Positions 45,032-54,026 of a stretch of DNA of 64,000 bases are shown piece after piece (position 1 is the first letter of the stretch; each line of letters opens with the position of its first letter). Position numbers and translations under genes: made by a program. Location: contig CAZGWD010000011.1 of assembly GCA_964529415.1 (NCBI GenBank), positions 1-64,000 on the forward strand, given 5' to 3'. The stretch comes from CAYMPH01 sp964529415 (GTDB taxonomy: Bacteria; Spirochaetota; UBA4802; UBA5550). A model generated the notes under the pieces. That model worked only from the letters and a program-made list of their open reading frames with translations. It was not told the origin of the DNA and did not search any database.

Positions 45032-45637
45032 TTATAATGTTCCAACTTTAAACAGAAAAGCCATGGTCATGCCGTAGGATAATTTCATTGATCCTTCACC
45101 AATGCCGTAATAACCGAATCTTGCGTAAAAGTCAATGATGAGTTTGGAATCAGAGGATGTGTTTAAAATCATGCCGAAAGGGACCTGGACACCGGCAGCA
45201 CCTCTGTAGGTAATATTTGATGGAGGTGTTTCAAAAAAACCTCCCAGGCCTAAGCCTAAATTGAATACTTCACTGATTTTAAAAACATATTTTCCTGTTA
45301 TTTTAAAGAAAAGACTCATTACAGGATAATTTTCGTTGAAGTTGTAAATATATTCAACTGTGAAATCGCCGGAGAAATTTTTAGCGAAAACATCTATCAT
45401 AACACCGCCCTTTACAAATATTCCCTGAAAAGAATAAGATGCCTGATACGTTTCATTCCATCCTGAAAGCCATATCAGATTCCCGCCGAACCCTGCTACA
45501 GGCCCGATAAATGTGTAGAAAAGTTCACGTTTCTCTTTTTTATCAGGCTTTATATCTTCTTTCATATCCTGCGCAAAAACCGTACAGGTTCCGAGAAGAA
45601 TAAAAAATAGAATCGATATCAGGGTAAATTTTTTCAT
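45032..45637 (-). CDS. predicted outer-membrane beta-barrel protein
   Basis: 201 residues. Signal peptide 1-22 (TLISILFFILLGTCTVFAQD), a short charged stretch, then alternating aromatic/glycine strands (FYTFIGPVAGFGGNLIWLSG; YNFNENYPVMSLFFKITG; NLGLGLGGFFE; LSYGMTMAFLFKVGTL). The hydrophobic C-terminal strand is consistent with a small barrel. Starts 2 bp after the LolA-like gene, so the barrel and a lipoprotein carrier are co-expressed. Confidence 0.8.
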   Translation of the reverse strand: MKKFTLISILFFILLGTCTVFAQDMKEDIKPDKKEKRELFYTFIGPVAGFGGNLIWLSGWNETYQASYSFQGIFVKGGVMIDVFAKNFSGDFTVEYIYNFNENYPVMSLFFKITGKYVFKISEVFNLGLGLGGFFETPPSNITYRGAAGVQVPFGMILNTSSDSKLIIDFYARFGYYGIGEGSMKLSYGMTMAFLFKVGTL

Positions 45638-45639
45638 CT

Positions 45640-46242
45640 TTATTTTATATTCAACGGATTTTTTACCACCTGGGTATTTGCAGGTACGCTGTAATCGAAA
45701 AGATTTTTCATTACAGATGCAGATGTATCTACATTGCTCAATGAAAATGTCATGCTCTCTCCATCTTTGGATTTAAGTGTAGCTTTTTTCAGCATAAAGG
45801 TTGAATCGAGAATCAGAACTATTTCAGAATATGTTTTGTTGCTGTTTTTCAGCTTAAGGGTATATCCGCCGGAGCCCTGTGCGGTTACTATGGCAAGATA
45901 ATCGTTTACCAGAGAAGCGATTCCGCCTGATCCGTTACCTGCAAGATCCTGAATTCCACATATGCTGCTGCCCGGATCATATATCCATAATTTTCTTCCG
46001 TTTGCTACGACAATTTTATTGGAAGGTGAGCTGAATTTGACGTAAATTTTACCAGGACTCAAATACTTGAAATTGCCTGTTAAATTACTTCCGGATGTAG
46101 ACCAGGAAATATTGCCTGTCATTTTCTCAATGCTCTGCATTCTTCCTTTAAATCTCGCAAGAGCCTCTTCTCCATTGATTGCAAATGCCGGAAATATAAA
46201 AAGCGGCAGAAGTAATGATGTAAATAATAATTTAATTTTCAT
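45640..46242 (-). CDS. LolA-like periplasmic lipoprotein carrier
   Basis: 200 residues from ATG 46242 (GAGGA about 7 bp upstream, preferred over ATG 46254). Signal peptide 1-21. The mature part resembles LolA: KMTGNISWSTSGSNLTGNFK, YLSPGKIYVKFSSPSNKIVV, NGRKLWIYDPG and late strand FSLSNVDTSASV. LolA carries lipoproteins from the LolCDE complex to the outer membrane. First gene of the LolA-barrel-ComEC-DtxR run. Confidence 0.85.
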   Translation of the reverse strand: MKIKLLFTSLLLPLFIFPAFAINGEEALARFKGRMQSIEKMTGNISWSTSGSNLTGNFKYLSPGKIYVKFSSPSNKIVVANGRKLWIYDPGSSICGIQDLAGNGSGGIASLVNDYLAIVTAQGSGGYTLKLKNSNKTYSEIVLILDSTFMLKKATLKSKDGESMTFSLSNVDTSASVMKNLFDYSVPANTQVVKNPLNIK

Positions 46243-46585
46243 GAATATCCTCATATATTAATACTGTCGAAAAATGATATTTTAACTGATATACTGTATT
46301 TTTTAAAGCAAAAAGTTGTTTTTTTAAGAAAATATTTAATTTTTTTTAGCTTAAATTTATGACACAACAGGTATATTTGATAATTTTTAAAAATATATTG
46401 TTCTTGAAATTTAATTACAGATAATAAATATTAAACATAATATACCTGTCTGAATTTAGTTTTTCAATATTATTTATAAAAAATCTGAATCCCGCAATTG
46501 TACTTGGTTATGCGGCAGTATTTTCAGGAATGGTAAAAATGAGAAAAATAAAATCTATTAAAAGTAAAACTGGTTTTATTAAAAT
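46243..46585. other. 343-bp divergent intergenic region
   Basis: Very AT-rich DNA between the LolA-like operon (minus) and the TPR operon (plus). The only frame with a ribosome site is a 16-codon one (46539-46589). No promoter could be fixed. Confidence 0.5.
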
Positions 46586-46589
46586 ATGA
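46539..46589 (+). CDS. possible 16-codon upstream ORF coupled to the TPR gene
   Basis: ATG at 46539 with AGGA 9 bp upstream encodes MRKIKSIKSKTGFIKI and stops at TGA 46587-46589, overlapping the ATG at 46586 (ATGA). The downstream TPR gene has no ribosome site of its own, so it may depend on translation of this very basic peptide. Confidence 0.35.
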   Translation: MRKIKSIKSKTGFIKI

Positions 46590-47299
46590 AATTTAAATTA
46601 TTAATTTTGATATTAATGGGAGCGTTTATCGGTCTTTCAGCTTTCTACAGCACGAAATTTTACTCTTTTTATTTACAAGGGTATCATATCTATTTTAAAA
46701 AAGAATCTCTGAATGATATGAAAAAAAATGCTGAACTGCTGAAAAAAGAAAAAAATCATTCAAATTTCAAAAAGTATTGTGAAAAAATACTGCTTGTTTA
46801 TCCTGCAAGTCCCGAAGCAAAAATATATACGGGGATGAATTTTCTGAGAATCGGGGAGGAAGGCAGAGGATCTGAACTCATAGTTACTGCCATGAATGAA
46901 GTTAAGCTGAAAGATGAAGAGATTGAGCATATAGTCGGCGTTTTGTACGATAAAAAATATTACGGTGAAGTTATTGATGCCCTTGAGAAAAATAAAATTA
47001 CTTTAAACAGGGAAATGGAATATTTTTATGCTGTTTCTCTTCTTAATACAGGCAGAAGCAGAGATTCCATAGATCATTTTGAAAAATCAAAAAAAATGGG
47101 AAAAGACGGTTTTGATTTTTATATGAATCTTGCCAGAGCGTATGAAAAATACAACAGGTTAAATGATGCGCTTAAAAGCTATCAGGCTGCAGAAACAATT
47201 AATCCGAGAGACAAAACGCTTCGGGAATCGCTGGTGGCAGTTTACGCAAAACTCGGAAATTACGATTCTGCAGAAAAGATTTTAAGGAAAAAAAAATAA
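46586..47299 (+). CDS. TPR protein with N-terminal membrane anchor
   Basis: 237 residues. Hydrophobic segment 4-20, then TPR-like repeats from ~45 to 235 (YPASPEAKIYTGMNFLRIG, MEYFYAVSLLNTGRSRDSI, FDFYMNLARAYEKYNRLNDA, ESLVAVYAKLGNYDSAEKIL). No Mrr-like end, unlike the other two TPR proteins in the window. The stop shares a base with the phosphatase start, so the two are coupled; it may present or regulate that phosphatase. Confidence 0.85.
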   Translation: MKFKLLILILMGAFIGLSAFYSTKFYSFYLQGYHIYFKKESLNDMKKNAELLKKEKNHSNFKKYCEKILLVYPASPEAKIYTGMNFLRIGEEGRGSELIVTAMNEVKLKDEEIEHIVGVLYDKKYYGEVIDALEKNKITLNREMEYFYAVSLLNTGRSRDSIDHFEKSKKMGKDGFDFYMNLARAYEKYNRLNDALKSYQAAETINPRDKTLRESLVAVYAKLGNYDSAEKILRKKK

Positions 47300-48603
47300 T
47301 GGATGATTTAATCGAAAAAAAATACGACCTTGCGTTTCTTGAAAGGCAGATATACAATCTTACAAAGCTTGTTGAAATAAACAATATAATTAACGCAACG
47401 CTTGATATTAAAAAACTTCTCATTGTCATTATGGAAATTATTAAAGATATCATGCAGGCTGAAGCGAGCACCATGCTTTTGTTTGATGATGAAACAGGTG
47501 AGCTGGTTTTTAAGGTTGCTCTTGGTGAAGCCGGAAGTGAACTGATTGAAAAATACAGGGTAAAGCTGGGGCAGGGCGTAGCAGGCTGGGTTGCTGAAAA
47601 CAGAAAGCCTGTAATAATAAATGATGTTTATACTGATCCGAGATTTGACCCTACTTTTGATAAATATACAGGATTTACAACTAAATCAATTGTATGCACG
47701 CCTCTTCTTTTTAAAGGAAAACTCCTGGGAGTAATTCAGGCAATCAATCCTATAAACAGGCCTCTTTTTGAAGATGAAGATCTTTCTTTATTTAAAGTAT
47801 TTTCCAATCAGGCGTCTCTTGCTGTCCAGAACGCGATATTTTTTCAGAATGCTCTTGAAGAGGAGAGAATTTCAATTGAACTTTCATCTGCAAGGTCCAT
47901 GCAGGAATCTCTTATCCCTGATATTAATACAAAATATTATAATATTCATATATGCTCAAAATCCTTTGCAGCAAGAGAGGTTGGGGGCGAGTTTCACAGC
48001 GTTTATAAATTTGAAAATGACAAGATAGGTATAGCTCTCGGGGATATTCATGAAAAGGGAATATCCGGAGGGCTTAAAGCATCAATTTTAAGCGGAGCAA
48101 CAAGAGCAATTTCCGGATTAAAGGGCAAGGATGCTGCGCTTGTAGTTTCTCTGCTTTATAAATATGTAATAAAGGAAATAAGAAGCATTAATGAAATTTC
48201 AATTTTTTATGGTGTAGTAGACAGCTATGCAAAAGAGCTGAGCTTTGTAAATGCAGGCACATCGTATCCTATTTTAATCAGAGACAGGATACCAAGGTAT
48301 ATAAAAACTGGAGCAAGCACACTTACTGATAAAAAGAAAATAATTAAACGCATTAAAATGGGAATTAAGCCTGGAGATTTTTTTATAGTAATTACAGACG
48401 GGCTTCTAAATGTAAAAAACAAGGACGGTTTGAAATTCGGAATAAAGGGAGTTATGAATTTCCTGAAAGGCGAATTTGAAAACTCTGCTGATCTTATGGA
48501 TCGCCTGATGGCGCATATTAATATTTATTCTTCCGGTCTGTGGAAGATGGAAGATATATCAATAATAATTATGAATATGGACAGGGTGTTTATATATGAG
48601 TGA
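47299..48603 (+). CDS. GAF domain-SpoIIE/PP2C-like phosphatase
   Basis: 434 residues. Residues ~20-185 are a GAF domain (ASTMLLFDDETGELVFKVA, GQGVAGWVAENRKPVIINDV). A linker helix leads to a SpoIIE-type domain (~200-434) with EVGGEFHSVYKF, IALGDIHEKGISGGLKAS and FIVITDGLLNVKN. In active SpoIIE/RsbU enzymes the first motif is VGGDFYD; here both Asp are replaced (Glu and Ser). One metal Asp (GDI) and the TDG Asp remain. It may act weakly or only bind. A likely partner is a STAS protein such as that at 4400. Confidence 0.88.
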   Translation: MDDLIEKKYDLAFLERQIYNLTKLVEINNIINATLDIKKLLIVIMEIIKDIMQAEASTMLLFDDETGELVFKVALGEAGSELIEKYRVKLGQGVAGWVAENRKPVIINDVYTDPRFDPTFDKYTGFTTKSIVCTPLLFKGKLLGVIQAINPINRPLFEDEDLSLFKVFSNQASLAVQNAIFFQNALEEERISIELSSARSMQESLIPDINTKYYNIHICSKSFAAREVGGEFHSVYKFENDKIGIALGDIHEKGISGGLKASILSGATRAISGLKGKDAALVVSLLYKYVIKEIRSINEISIFYGVVDSYAKELSFVNAGTSYPILIRDRIPRYIKTGASTLTDKKKIIKRIKMGIKPGDFFIVITDGLLNVKNKDGLKFGIKGVMNFLKGEFENSADLMDRLMAHINIYSSGLWKMEDISIIIMNMDRVFIYE

Positions 48604-48817
48604 TTTTGTGTCAGTAATTTTCTGCAGAGTATGCGGATCAAGATATGTTGAAATATCAGACTGGAACGAAGAAGGATTGAATGCTGTAATCAGATGCAGG
48701 ACATGCAATGCATCTGAAGAGAGTTCAAAATTTACTCTCGGCAGATGCTCGGTAAGTTCAAGGGAACTTCAAAATGCAAGAGATACTTCAGCAAAAAAGG
48801 GCAGATACGAGAAATAA
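48596..48817 (+). CDS. small zinc-ribbon protein
   Basis: 73 residues, overlapping the phosphatase gene by 8 bp. One pair of CxxC knuckles, FCRVCGSRYVE and IRCRTCNASEE, forms a four-Cys zinc ribbon. The C-terminal tail is polar and basic (RDTSAKKGRYEK). Unknown partner; possibly nucleic acid or protein binding. Confidence 0.75.
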   Translation: MSDFVSVIFCRVCGSRYVEISDWNEEGLNAVIRCRTCNASEESSKFTLGRCSVSSRELQNARDTSAKKGRYEK

Positions 48818-48823
48818 TCAGAC

Positions 48824-49636
48824 CTATCCCCTTAATCTTGTAAAAATTACCTGCAGATAAAAAAGAATAACCCGCATGAATCGGCCGATTCTCCAAGGGC
48901 GTATCATTATCCGGAACAGCCAGTCAATGCCTCTGTCCATGAAATATGCAGGAGCTTTTTTATCCTGGCCTGAAATTATGTCAATGCATCCGCCCACGCT
49001 GATAAATATGCTGTTTGTAAATTCGCTTCTAATTTTGTCGATCCAGATGTCCTCTTTCGGAAATCCCATTCCGATAAAAATAATTTTAGCGTGAGATTTT
49101 CTCATTGCTTCGATTACTGATTTTTCCCTGTCCGCATTAAAAAAACCGCCATGCCTGCCGACAATTCTGATTTTAGGGAAAGATTTTTTTATATTAAAAA
49201 AAGCCTGTTCTGTTGATTCGGGCCTTCCGCCGACTAAAAATATCGGATATTCCTTCATTTCGGATATTCTGATAATATCCATCATGAAACTGATAGTAGG
49301 TATTCTTTCCTTGATAGGATTTTTTAAAATTCTTGCAGCAGTCTGCAAACCTGCGCCGGCAGCAAAATGTACATCTGCTTTTGAAGATATTGTCATTAAT
49401 TCCTTGTTGTATTTTACCCTGTGCATTTTGTAGGGATTCATGGACATTACATGAAAAACCCCGCCGGAATCAGCCATTTTCATGATTTTTACAACAGCCT
49501 GAATTCTTGTGACATTATCTATGCCGATACCGCAGATATTGATAATATTTACATCATCAAGGGAGACCTGATTGTATTCAAGTATCAGGTCCCTGTCTTC
49601 TTTATATGAATCGTAAAATACTGAATCGTCAGACAT
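48824..49636 (-). CDS. WecG/TagA/CpsF family glycosyltransferase
   Basis: 270 residues. Segments IDNVTRIQAVVKIMKMADSG, VMSMNPYKMHRVKYNKEL and YPIFLVGGRPESTEQAFFNI, with GRHGGFF and IIFIGMGFPKEDIWI, match the WecG/TagA family, which adds a UDP-sugar to a lipid-linked acceptor. The usual ADGxG substrate loop reads ADVHFAAGAGLQ, a change at a key glycine, so the donor may differ. It is the last gene of the minus-strand run beginning at 54594. Confidence 0.88.
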   Translation of the reverse strand: MSDDSVFYDSYKEDRDLILEYNQVSLDDVNIINICGIGIDNVTRIQAVVKIMKMADSGGVFHVMSMNPYKMHRVKYNKELMTISSKADVHFAAGAGLQTAARILKNPIKERIPTISFMMDIIRISEMKEYPIFLVGGRPESTEQAFFNIKKSFPKIRIVGRHGGFFNADREKSVIEAMRKSHAKIIFIGMGFPKEDIWIDKIRSEFTNSIFISVGGCIDIISGQDKKAPAYFMDRGIDWLFRIMIRPWRIGRFMRVILFYLQVIFTRLRG

Positions 49637-49646
49637 TTTAAACCTC

Positions 49647-50912
49647 TTAGTATTCTCTTTTTAATGCGCAGAATTCCCCGCACATGGAGCACTGATCGTC
49701 TTCTCCGGAGGGCATTCCCTCCCTGTATTTCCGAGCTTTATCTTCATCCAGTGATAAGTCAAACATTTTCTTCCAGTCTCTTTTTTTTCTTGCAGCAGAC
49801 ATTTCATCATCGAGCTTCTTTGCGCGCTCGCCAAGCTTGACAATATCGCCTGCATGAGCAGCAATTTTTGATGCAATAACGCCCTCTCTTACATCGTCAA
49901 TAGTAGGAAGCCTGAGGTGTTCAGCTGGTGTTACATAGCACAGGAAGTCAGCCCCGCTTGCAGCTGCAATTGCGCCGCCAATAGCTGCAGTAATATGGTC
50001 ATATCCAGGAGCTATGTCTGTAACAAGCGGGCCGAGAACATAGTATGGAGCTCCATCGCAGATAGATTTTTCAAGTTTCATGTTGTCGGCAATCATGTCA
50101 AGAGGCATGTGGCCTGGACCCTCTATAAGAGCCTGCACTCCTTTTTCCCTTGCGCGCTTGGCAAGGTCTCCGAGAATAATCATTTCGTGAATCTGGCCGC
50201 GGTCATTTGCATCGTTGATTGCTCCCGGACGCAAACCGTCGCCAAGGCTGATTGCTACATTATATGCGGCAAGAATATCGAGAATTTCATCGTAGTGTTC
50301 AAATAAAGGATTCTCTTTTTTATTAACTGCCATCCATTCTGCTATTATGGAACCGCCTCTGCTTGTTATGCCTACGATTCTTTTTGATGATTTAAGCGAT
50401 TCCACTGAACTTTTTGTAACACCTGAATGAATTGTCATGAAATCCACTCCGTCTTTTGCCTGCAATTCGATTATTTTAAGGAAATCCCCAATACTCATAT
50501 CAAGCATGGACTTGCTTTTTTTTCTCATTTCCACTGCAACTTCATATAGAGGAACTGTACCCAGAGGCTTTGTGCATTTCTCAAGAATAGCATTTCTGAA
50601 AAATCTTAAATCGCCTCCTGTGCTTAAATCCATTATCGCATCAGCTCCGGCATTAATTGCAGTTTCAAGTTTCGCGATCTCTGTATCCATGTCAAACAGG
50701 TCAGGGGATGTGCCGATATTGGCATTTATTTTCGTGCGGAGATTTTTACCTACACCGACAGGTTCTATTTTTCTTAAATTGTTTTTAAAAATTACAATTT
50801 TACCTGCAGCAAAATTTTTTAAAATTTCATCAGCACCGAGTGCTTCCTGTGCTGCAACTGATTCAACTTCAGGTGATATTTCGCCTTTTTTCGCTTTTAT
50901 AAAAATATTCAT
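49647..50912 (-). CDS. thiC: phosphomethylpyrimidine synthase ThiC (short form)
   Basis: 421 residues; no N-terminal extension, as in archaeal and some anaerobe ThiC. Converts AIR to HMP-P by radical SAM chemistry in thiamine synthesis. Segments: NIGTSPDLFDMDTEIAKLE, TSRGGSIIAEWM, SLGDGLRPGAINDANDRGQI, GPGHMPLDMIADNM and GPLVTDIAPGYDHITAAIGG. The C-terminal cluster motif is CSMCGEFC (CxxCxxxC), one residue shorter than the CxxCxxxxC of proteobacterial ThiC. No TPP riboswitch precedes it: the upstream gene ends 4 bp away. Confidence 0.95.
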   Translation of the reverse strand: MNIFIKAKKGEISPEVESVAAQEALGADEILKNFAAGKIVIFKNNLRKIEPVGVGKNLRTKINANIGTSPDLFDMDTEIAKLETAINAGADAIMDLSTGGDLRFFRNAILEKCTKPLGTVPLYEVAVEMRKKSKSMLDMSIGDFLKIIELQAKDGVDFMTIHSGVTKSSVESLKSSKRIVGITSRGGSIIAEWMAVNKKENPLFEHYDEILDILAAYNVAISLGDGLRPGAINDANDRGQIHEMIILGDLAKRAREKGVQALIEGPGHMPLDMIADNMKLEKSICDGAPYYVLGPLVTDIAPGYDHITAAIGGAIAAASGADFLCYVTPAEHLRLPTIDDVREGVIASKIAAHAGDIVKLGERAKKLDDEMSAARKKRDWKKMFDLSLDEDKARKYREGMPSGEDDQCSMCGEFCALKREY

Positions 50913-50916
50913 TTAT

Positions 50917-52374
50917 TTACCTTAGTTTGAAATATTCCATCTCAGCTGATCCGGTATCTTCCGGAGATGAGTGCATTATGTATATACCTTTAAGAGAAAA
51001 GAACTGATTTTTAACAGAAGGAATCCGTGCTGAAACAAGATCACCGTCTATAAAAAATGATGCAAGATTGCCGTCAAGAGATTCGAGCTTGTATTCATGC
51101 CAGTCTGTGCCGTTTATCGGAATATTTCTTCCGCATATTTCAGCTGATTCCTTTGATAATTTTAAAATATAAACTTTCTCATATGAATAAGACAATGCGA
51201 AAATTGAAACTGTATTTCCGGATATATGCCTTGCTCTTGCTGATACTGTGAATGCTTTAGAAAAATTATACTTTTTAAAAAGTCCTGATTGCACTCCCTG
51301 ATTTGGTGATGTTCTGAGAATTTTGGAATTTTTTACTGCTGTGAAACTTATAGGACTTTTATCTGAATCATTTACCTGGCTCCAGCTTTTAGGCGTGCTT
51401 GAATCATCCCATTCTGTGAAATTTTCATCAAGTGTCCATGATTCCTCATCAGGCAGGCCTGCTGCTTTGGTTATATCTGACGGGATAAGAAATTTTCCGA
51501 AAATCCATCCTTTTAGTCCCTTGAGTGTGCTTACCCTGTACCAGTAGTCTCTTGTGTCGCCGATCTGTGTAGTGTCCATAGATTTTTCAAGCTGAATAAG
51601 GATTTCGTCTTTTACTGTTTTTCCAACAGGTTTGCCTTCAACTCCTGGTGAATTTCTGAGATTTACATTGTCTGCTTTTGACATATATATTCTGCCGGTT
51701 TCCGCAGCAGACGGGAATTTTCTGACATATGATCCGATTGCTTTCAGGATAAATTTTTCATTTTCAACAATTCCGCTTCCAGTCTGCATTATATCGAAAA
51801 TCATTTTTACTATTTGCGCAAGATAGCTTGTGTTGGGGTATCGTGAGTAAAATTTTGATAGGGCATTCAGCAGTTTTCCAGGTTCGATTTTCTGCAGCTC
51901 TTCAAAATCGAGATCCTCGATATAAGGGCTGCCTCTGTATTTAAGGACAAATTCCCCATAGAATTTTCCTCCTGGAATTATAGAACTTTTTTTATTTAAT
52001 ATGATCAGGGTAAGGTCTGATCCTGTATTGTCATTTACCTTTTTAAGTTTTGATTCTATTTTTTTCTTATATTTTTCAAATTCAGCGGAACCTTTGTTTT
52101 CCAGTGTAACTTTCAGCAATTCATCGGAATAATCTTTTTCAATTTCTTTTGCAAGAGAATTTACAGCTTTACATTTGTAGTAATAAATTTTTTCAGCATG
52201 CTCGTAATCGGTTTTTGCCGCGAGATGGTTTAAAATTTCAATGGCCCTTATGTTGCTGCCTGATTCATATTTTGATATGGCTGTTTCAAGCGTATCCGGA
52301 ATAGCGAATTTGATAATTGCGAAAACAGAAGCAATGAAAATTATAACGAATGCTATTATAACTGATTTTTTCAT
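50917..52374 (-). CDS. membrane-anchored SH3-like and LamG-like domain protein
   Basis: 485 residues. Signal/anchor 5-24. Residues 25-215 are helical and carry TPR-like elements (YESGSNIRAIEILNHLAAKT). A bacterial SH3 domain at ~228-300 has NLRNSPGVEGKPVGK, YWYRVSTLKGLKGWIFGKFL. The final ~170 residues have TEWDDSSTPKSWSQVN and a jelly-roll of the LamG/DUF1080 kind (TDWHEYKLESLDGNLASFFI). Periplasmic, maybe binding peptidoglycan or glycan. It sits between apgM and thiC without an obvious functional link. Confidence 0.78.
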   Translation of the reverse strand: MKKSVIIAFVIIFIASVFAIIKFAIPDTLETAISKYESGSNIRAIEILNHLAAKTDYEHAEKIYYYKCKAVNSLAKEIEKDYSDELLKVTLENKGSAEFEKYKKKIESKLKKVNDNTGSDLTLIILNKKSSIIPGGKFYGEFVLKYRGSPYIEDLDFEELQKIEPGKLLNALSKFYSRYPNTSYLAQIVKMIFDIMQTGSGIVENEKFILKAIGSYVRKFPSAAETGRIYMSKADNVNLRNSPGVEGKPVGKTVKDEILIQLEKSMDTTQIGDTRDYWYRVSTLKGLKGWIFGKFLIPSDITKAAGLPDEESWTLDENFTEWDDSSTPKSWSQVNDSDKSPISFTAVKNSKILRTSPNQGVQSGLFKKYNFSKAFTVSARARHISGNTVSIFALSYSYEKVYILKLSKESAEICGRNIPINGTDWHEYKLESLDGNLASFFIDGDLVSARIPSVKNQFFSLKGIYIMHSSPEDTGSAEMEYFKLR

Positions 52375-52381
52375 TTTATCC

Positions 52382-53605
52382 TCAAAATATTTTTCCGGCT
52401 GTCATGTATTCAATGAGCATGTGAGCGTGCGGTATATAAAGTCCTGTCTGTGCAGCAGTTTTTTCACTGAATGAAGGGGCGCCTTTTCCTTTTTCAGATT
52501 TAATTCGGTTATCGTTTTCAAAGATGCAGAATGGTACAGCGTCCGAAGTGTGCGTTTTAAGTTTGATTGGTGTGGGATGATCAGGCATTACAAGTATCGT
52601 GTAATTATCGAACCTGCTCATTCCTTGTATAATTTTTCCGACAACTTTTTTGTCGAAGTCTTCAATGGCCTGCAGTTTGTGGCTCACATTTCCTTCATGA
52701 CCGGATTCGTCCGGTGATTCAATGTGGAGAAATACAAAATTTGATTTTTCAAGTAGCTCAAGTGCTTTTTCTGCCTTGCCTTCATAATTGGTGTCAATAT
52801 ATCCAGTGGCACCTTTCACAACAGCAGGAGTAAGACCGGCTGAAATCCCGATACCGTGAATCAGGTCAACAGCTGATATGGTATAACCTTCAAGATTGAA
52901 TCTTTCTTTCAAAGATTTTATCGCAGGCTTTTTTCCGCCGCCCCATAGCCAGGCTTGTGAAGGATTGCCTTTGTATCTGCCGCGTGCTTCTTTAATTTTT
53001 TTTGAGTCTGAAATTATTTCACGGGTGCTGGTCATTATGTCGTTTAAAATTTCACTGCCGTCGCCTGATGGCAGATAAGGTTCAACTTTTTTTTCAGTGA
53101 TATCATGAGGAGGTGTTGAAGATGTAATATTTTTATGAGGATAATTTCTCCAGATCATGATATTTCTGTATGAAACGCCAGAGTAAAATTCGATGTCGGG
53201 ATTTTTTATTTTTTCAGACAGTTCTTTAATTATAATAGCGCTGAAAGCTGAATCAATATGGTCTGCGCTGAAATCTTTCATGAAGCCGTTTTCGATAAGA
53301 GAGAAATTGCATCTGAAAGCAGCGTCATCTGCGTTCATTTTTATTCCCATGCTTACTGCTTCAAGAGGAGCACGGCCAGTAAAATATTCTTTAGGATTAT
53401 AACCGAAAATTGATAAATTAGCTGTATCGCTTCCCGGGTGCATTCCATCCGGCACTGTTCTGGCAAGGCCGAAAATCCCGGTCTGAGAAAGCAGGTCAAG
53501 GTTGGGGGTGTCTGCATATTCAAGAGTGGTTTTTCCTCCCAGCTCATCCAGCGGAAGTCCCGACATCCCGTCGCCGATTATTATCAGATATTTTCTATTT
53601 TCCAT
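52382..53605 (-). CDS. apgM: 2,3-bisphosphoglycerate-independent phosphoglycerate mutase, archaeal type
   Basis: 407 residues, ApgM family of alkaline-phosphatase-fold enzymes. Marks: LIIIGDGMSGLPLDELGGKT (metal Asp), HPGSDTANLSIFGYNP (nucleophile Ser), YFTGRAPLEAVSMGI, VFLHIESPDESGHEGNVSHK and LVMPDHPTPIKLKTHTSDAVPF (metal ligands). Interconverts 3- and 2-phosphoglycerate in glycolysis; some relatives were annotated as homoserine kinases. It starts 3 bp before moaE ends. Confidence 0.92.
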   Translation of the reverse strand: MENRKYLIIIGDGMSGLPLDELGGKTTLEYADTPNLDLLSQTGIFGLARTVPDGMHPGSDTANLSIFGYNPKEYFTGRAPLEAVSMGIKMNADDAAFRCNFSLIENGFMKDFSADHIDSAFSAIIIKELSEKIKNPDIEFYSGVSYRNIMIWRNYPHKNITSSTPPHDITEKKVEPYLPSGDGSEILNDIMTSTREIISDSKKIKEARGRYKGNPSQAWLWGGGKKPAIKSLKERFNLEGYTISAVDLIHGIGISAGLTPAVVKGATGYIDTNYEGKAEKALELLEKSNFVFLHIESPDESGHEGNVSHKLQAIEDFDKKVVGKIIQGMSRFDNYTILVMPDHPTPIKLKTHTSDAVPFCIFENDNRIKSEKGKGAPSFSEKTAAQTGLYIPHAHMLIEYMTAGKIF

Positions 53606-53608
53606 ACT

Positions 53609-54025
53609 TCAGCTTCCTCTGGTAATCCAGTTTGAACCGTCGCTGTAAAATTCTTTTTTCCACACAGGAACTCTTTTTTTTATTTCTTCGATAATATATC
53701 TTGAAGCTTTATATGACTCGTCCCTGTGTCCGGATGCAACAGCAATGACTATGCTCGTTTCTCCAATTTCAACCTTTCCGTATCTGTGAACAACATCGCA
53801 TCTGGAAATTTTCCAGTTAGTTAAAGTTTCCTCTGCGATTTTTTTCAATTCCTTTTCAGCCATTTCATTGTATATTTCATATTCCAGATAAAGAACTTCT
53901 TTTCCATTTGAATTGTTTCTGACAGTACCTATGAAAATCACTTCTGCTCCATCTGCTTCTGAGCCTATATTTTCTACAATGGAATTTACTTCTATTGGTT
54001 CTGTCTGATATTTTATGTTAATCAT
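53609..54025 (-). CDS. moaE: molybdopterin synthase catalytic subunit MoaE
   Basis: 138 residues. GAEVIFIGTVRNNSNGKEVL, LEYEIYNEMAEKELKKI, VVHRYGKVEIGETSIVIAVA and RDESYKASRYIIEEIKKRVP are the MoaE core, and VWKKEFYSDG holds the catalytic Lys. With MoaD it inserts two sulfurs into precursor Z. One base separates it from moaD. Confidence 0.96.
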   Translation of the reverse strand: MINIKYQTEPIEVNSIVENIGSEADGAEVIFIGTVRNNSNGKEVLYLEYEIYNEMAEKELKKIAEETLTNWKISRCDVVHRYGKVEIGETSIVIAVASGHRDESYKASRYIIEEIKKRVPVWKKEFYSDGSNWITRGS

Positions 54026-54026
54026 T

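Noticed and set aside
50913..50930. TPP riboswitch before thiC
   Set aside because: Only 4 bp separate thiC from the upstream gene; no thi-box was seen.
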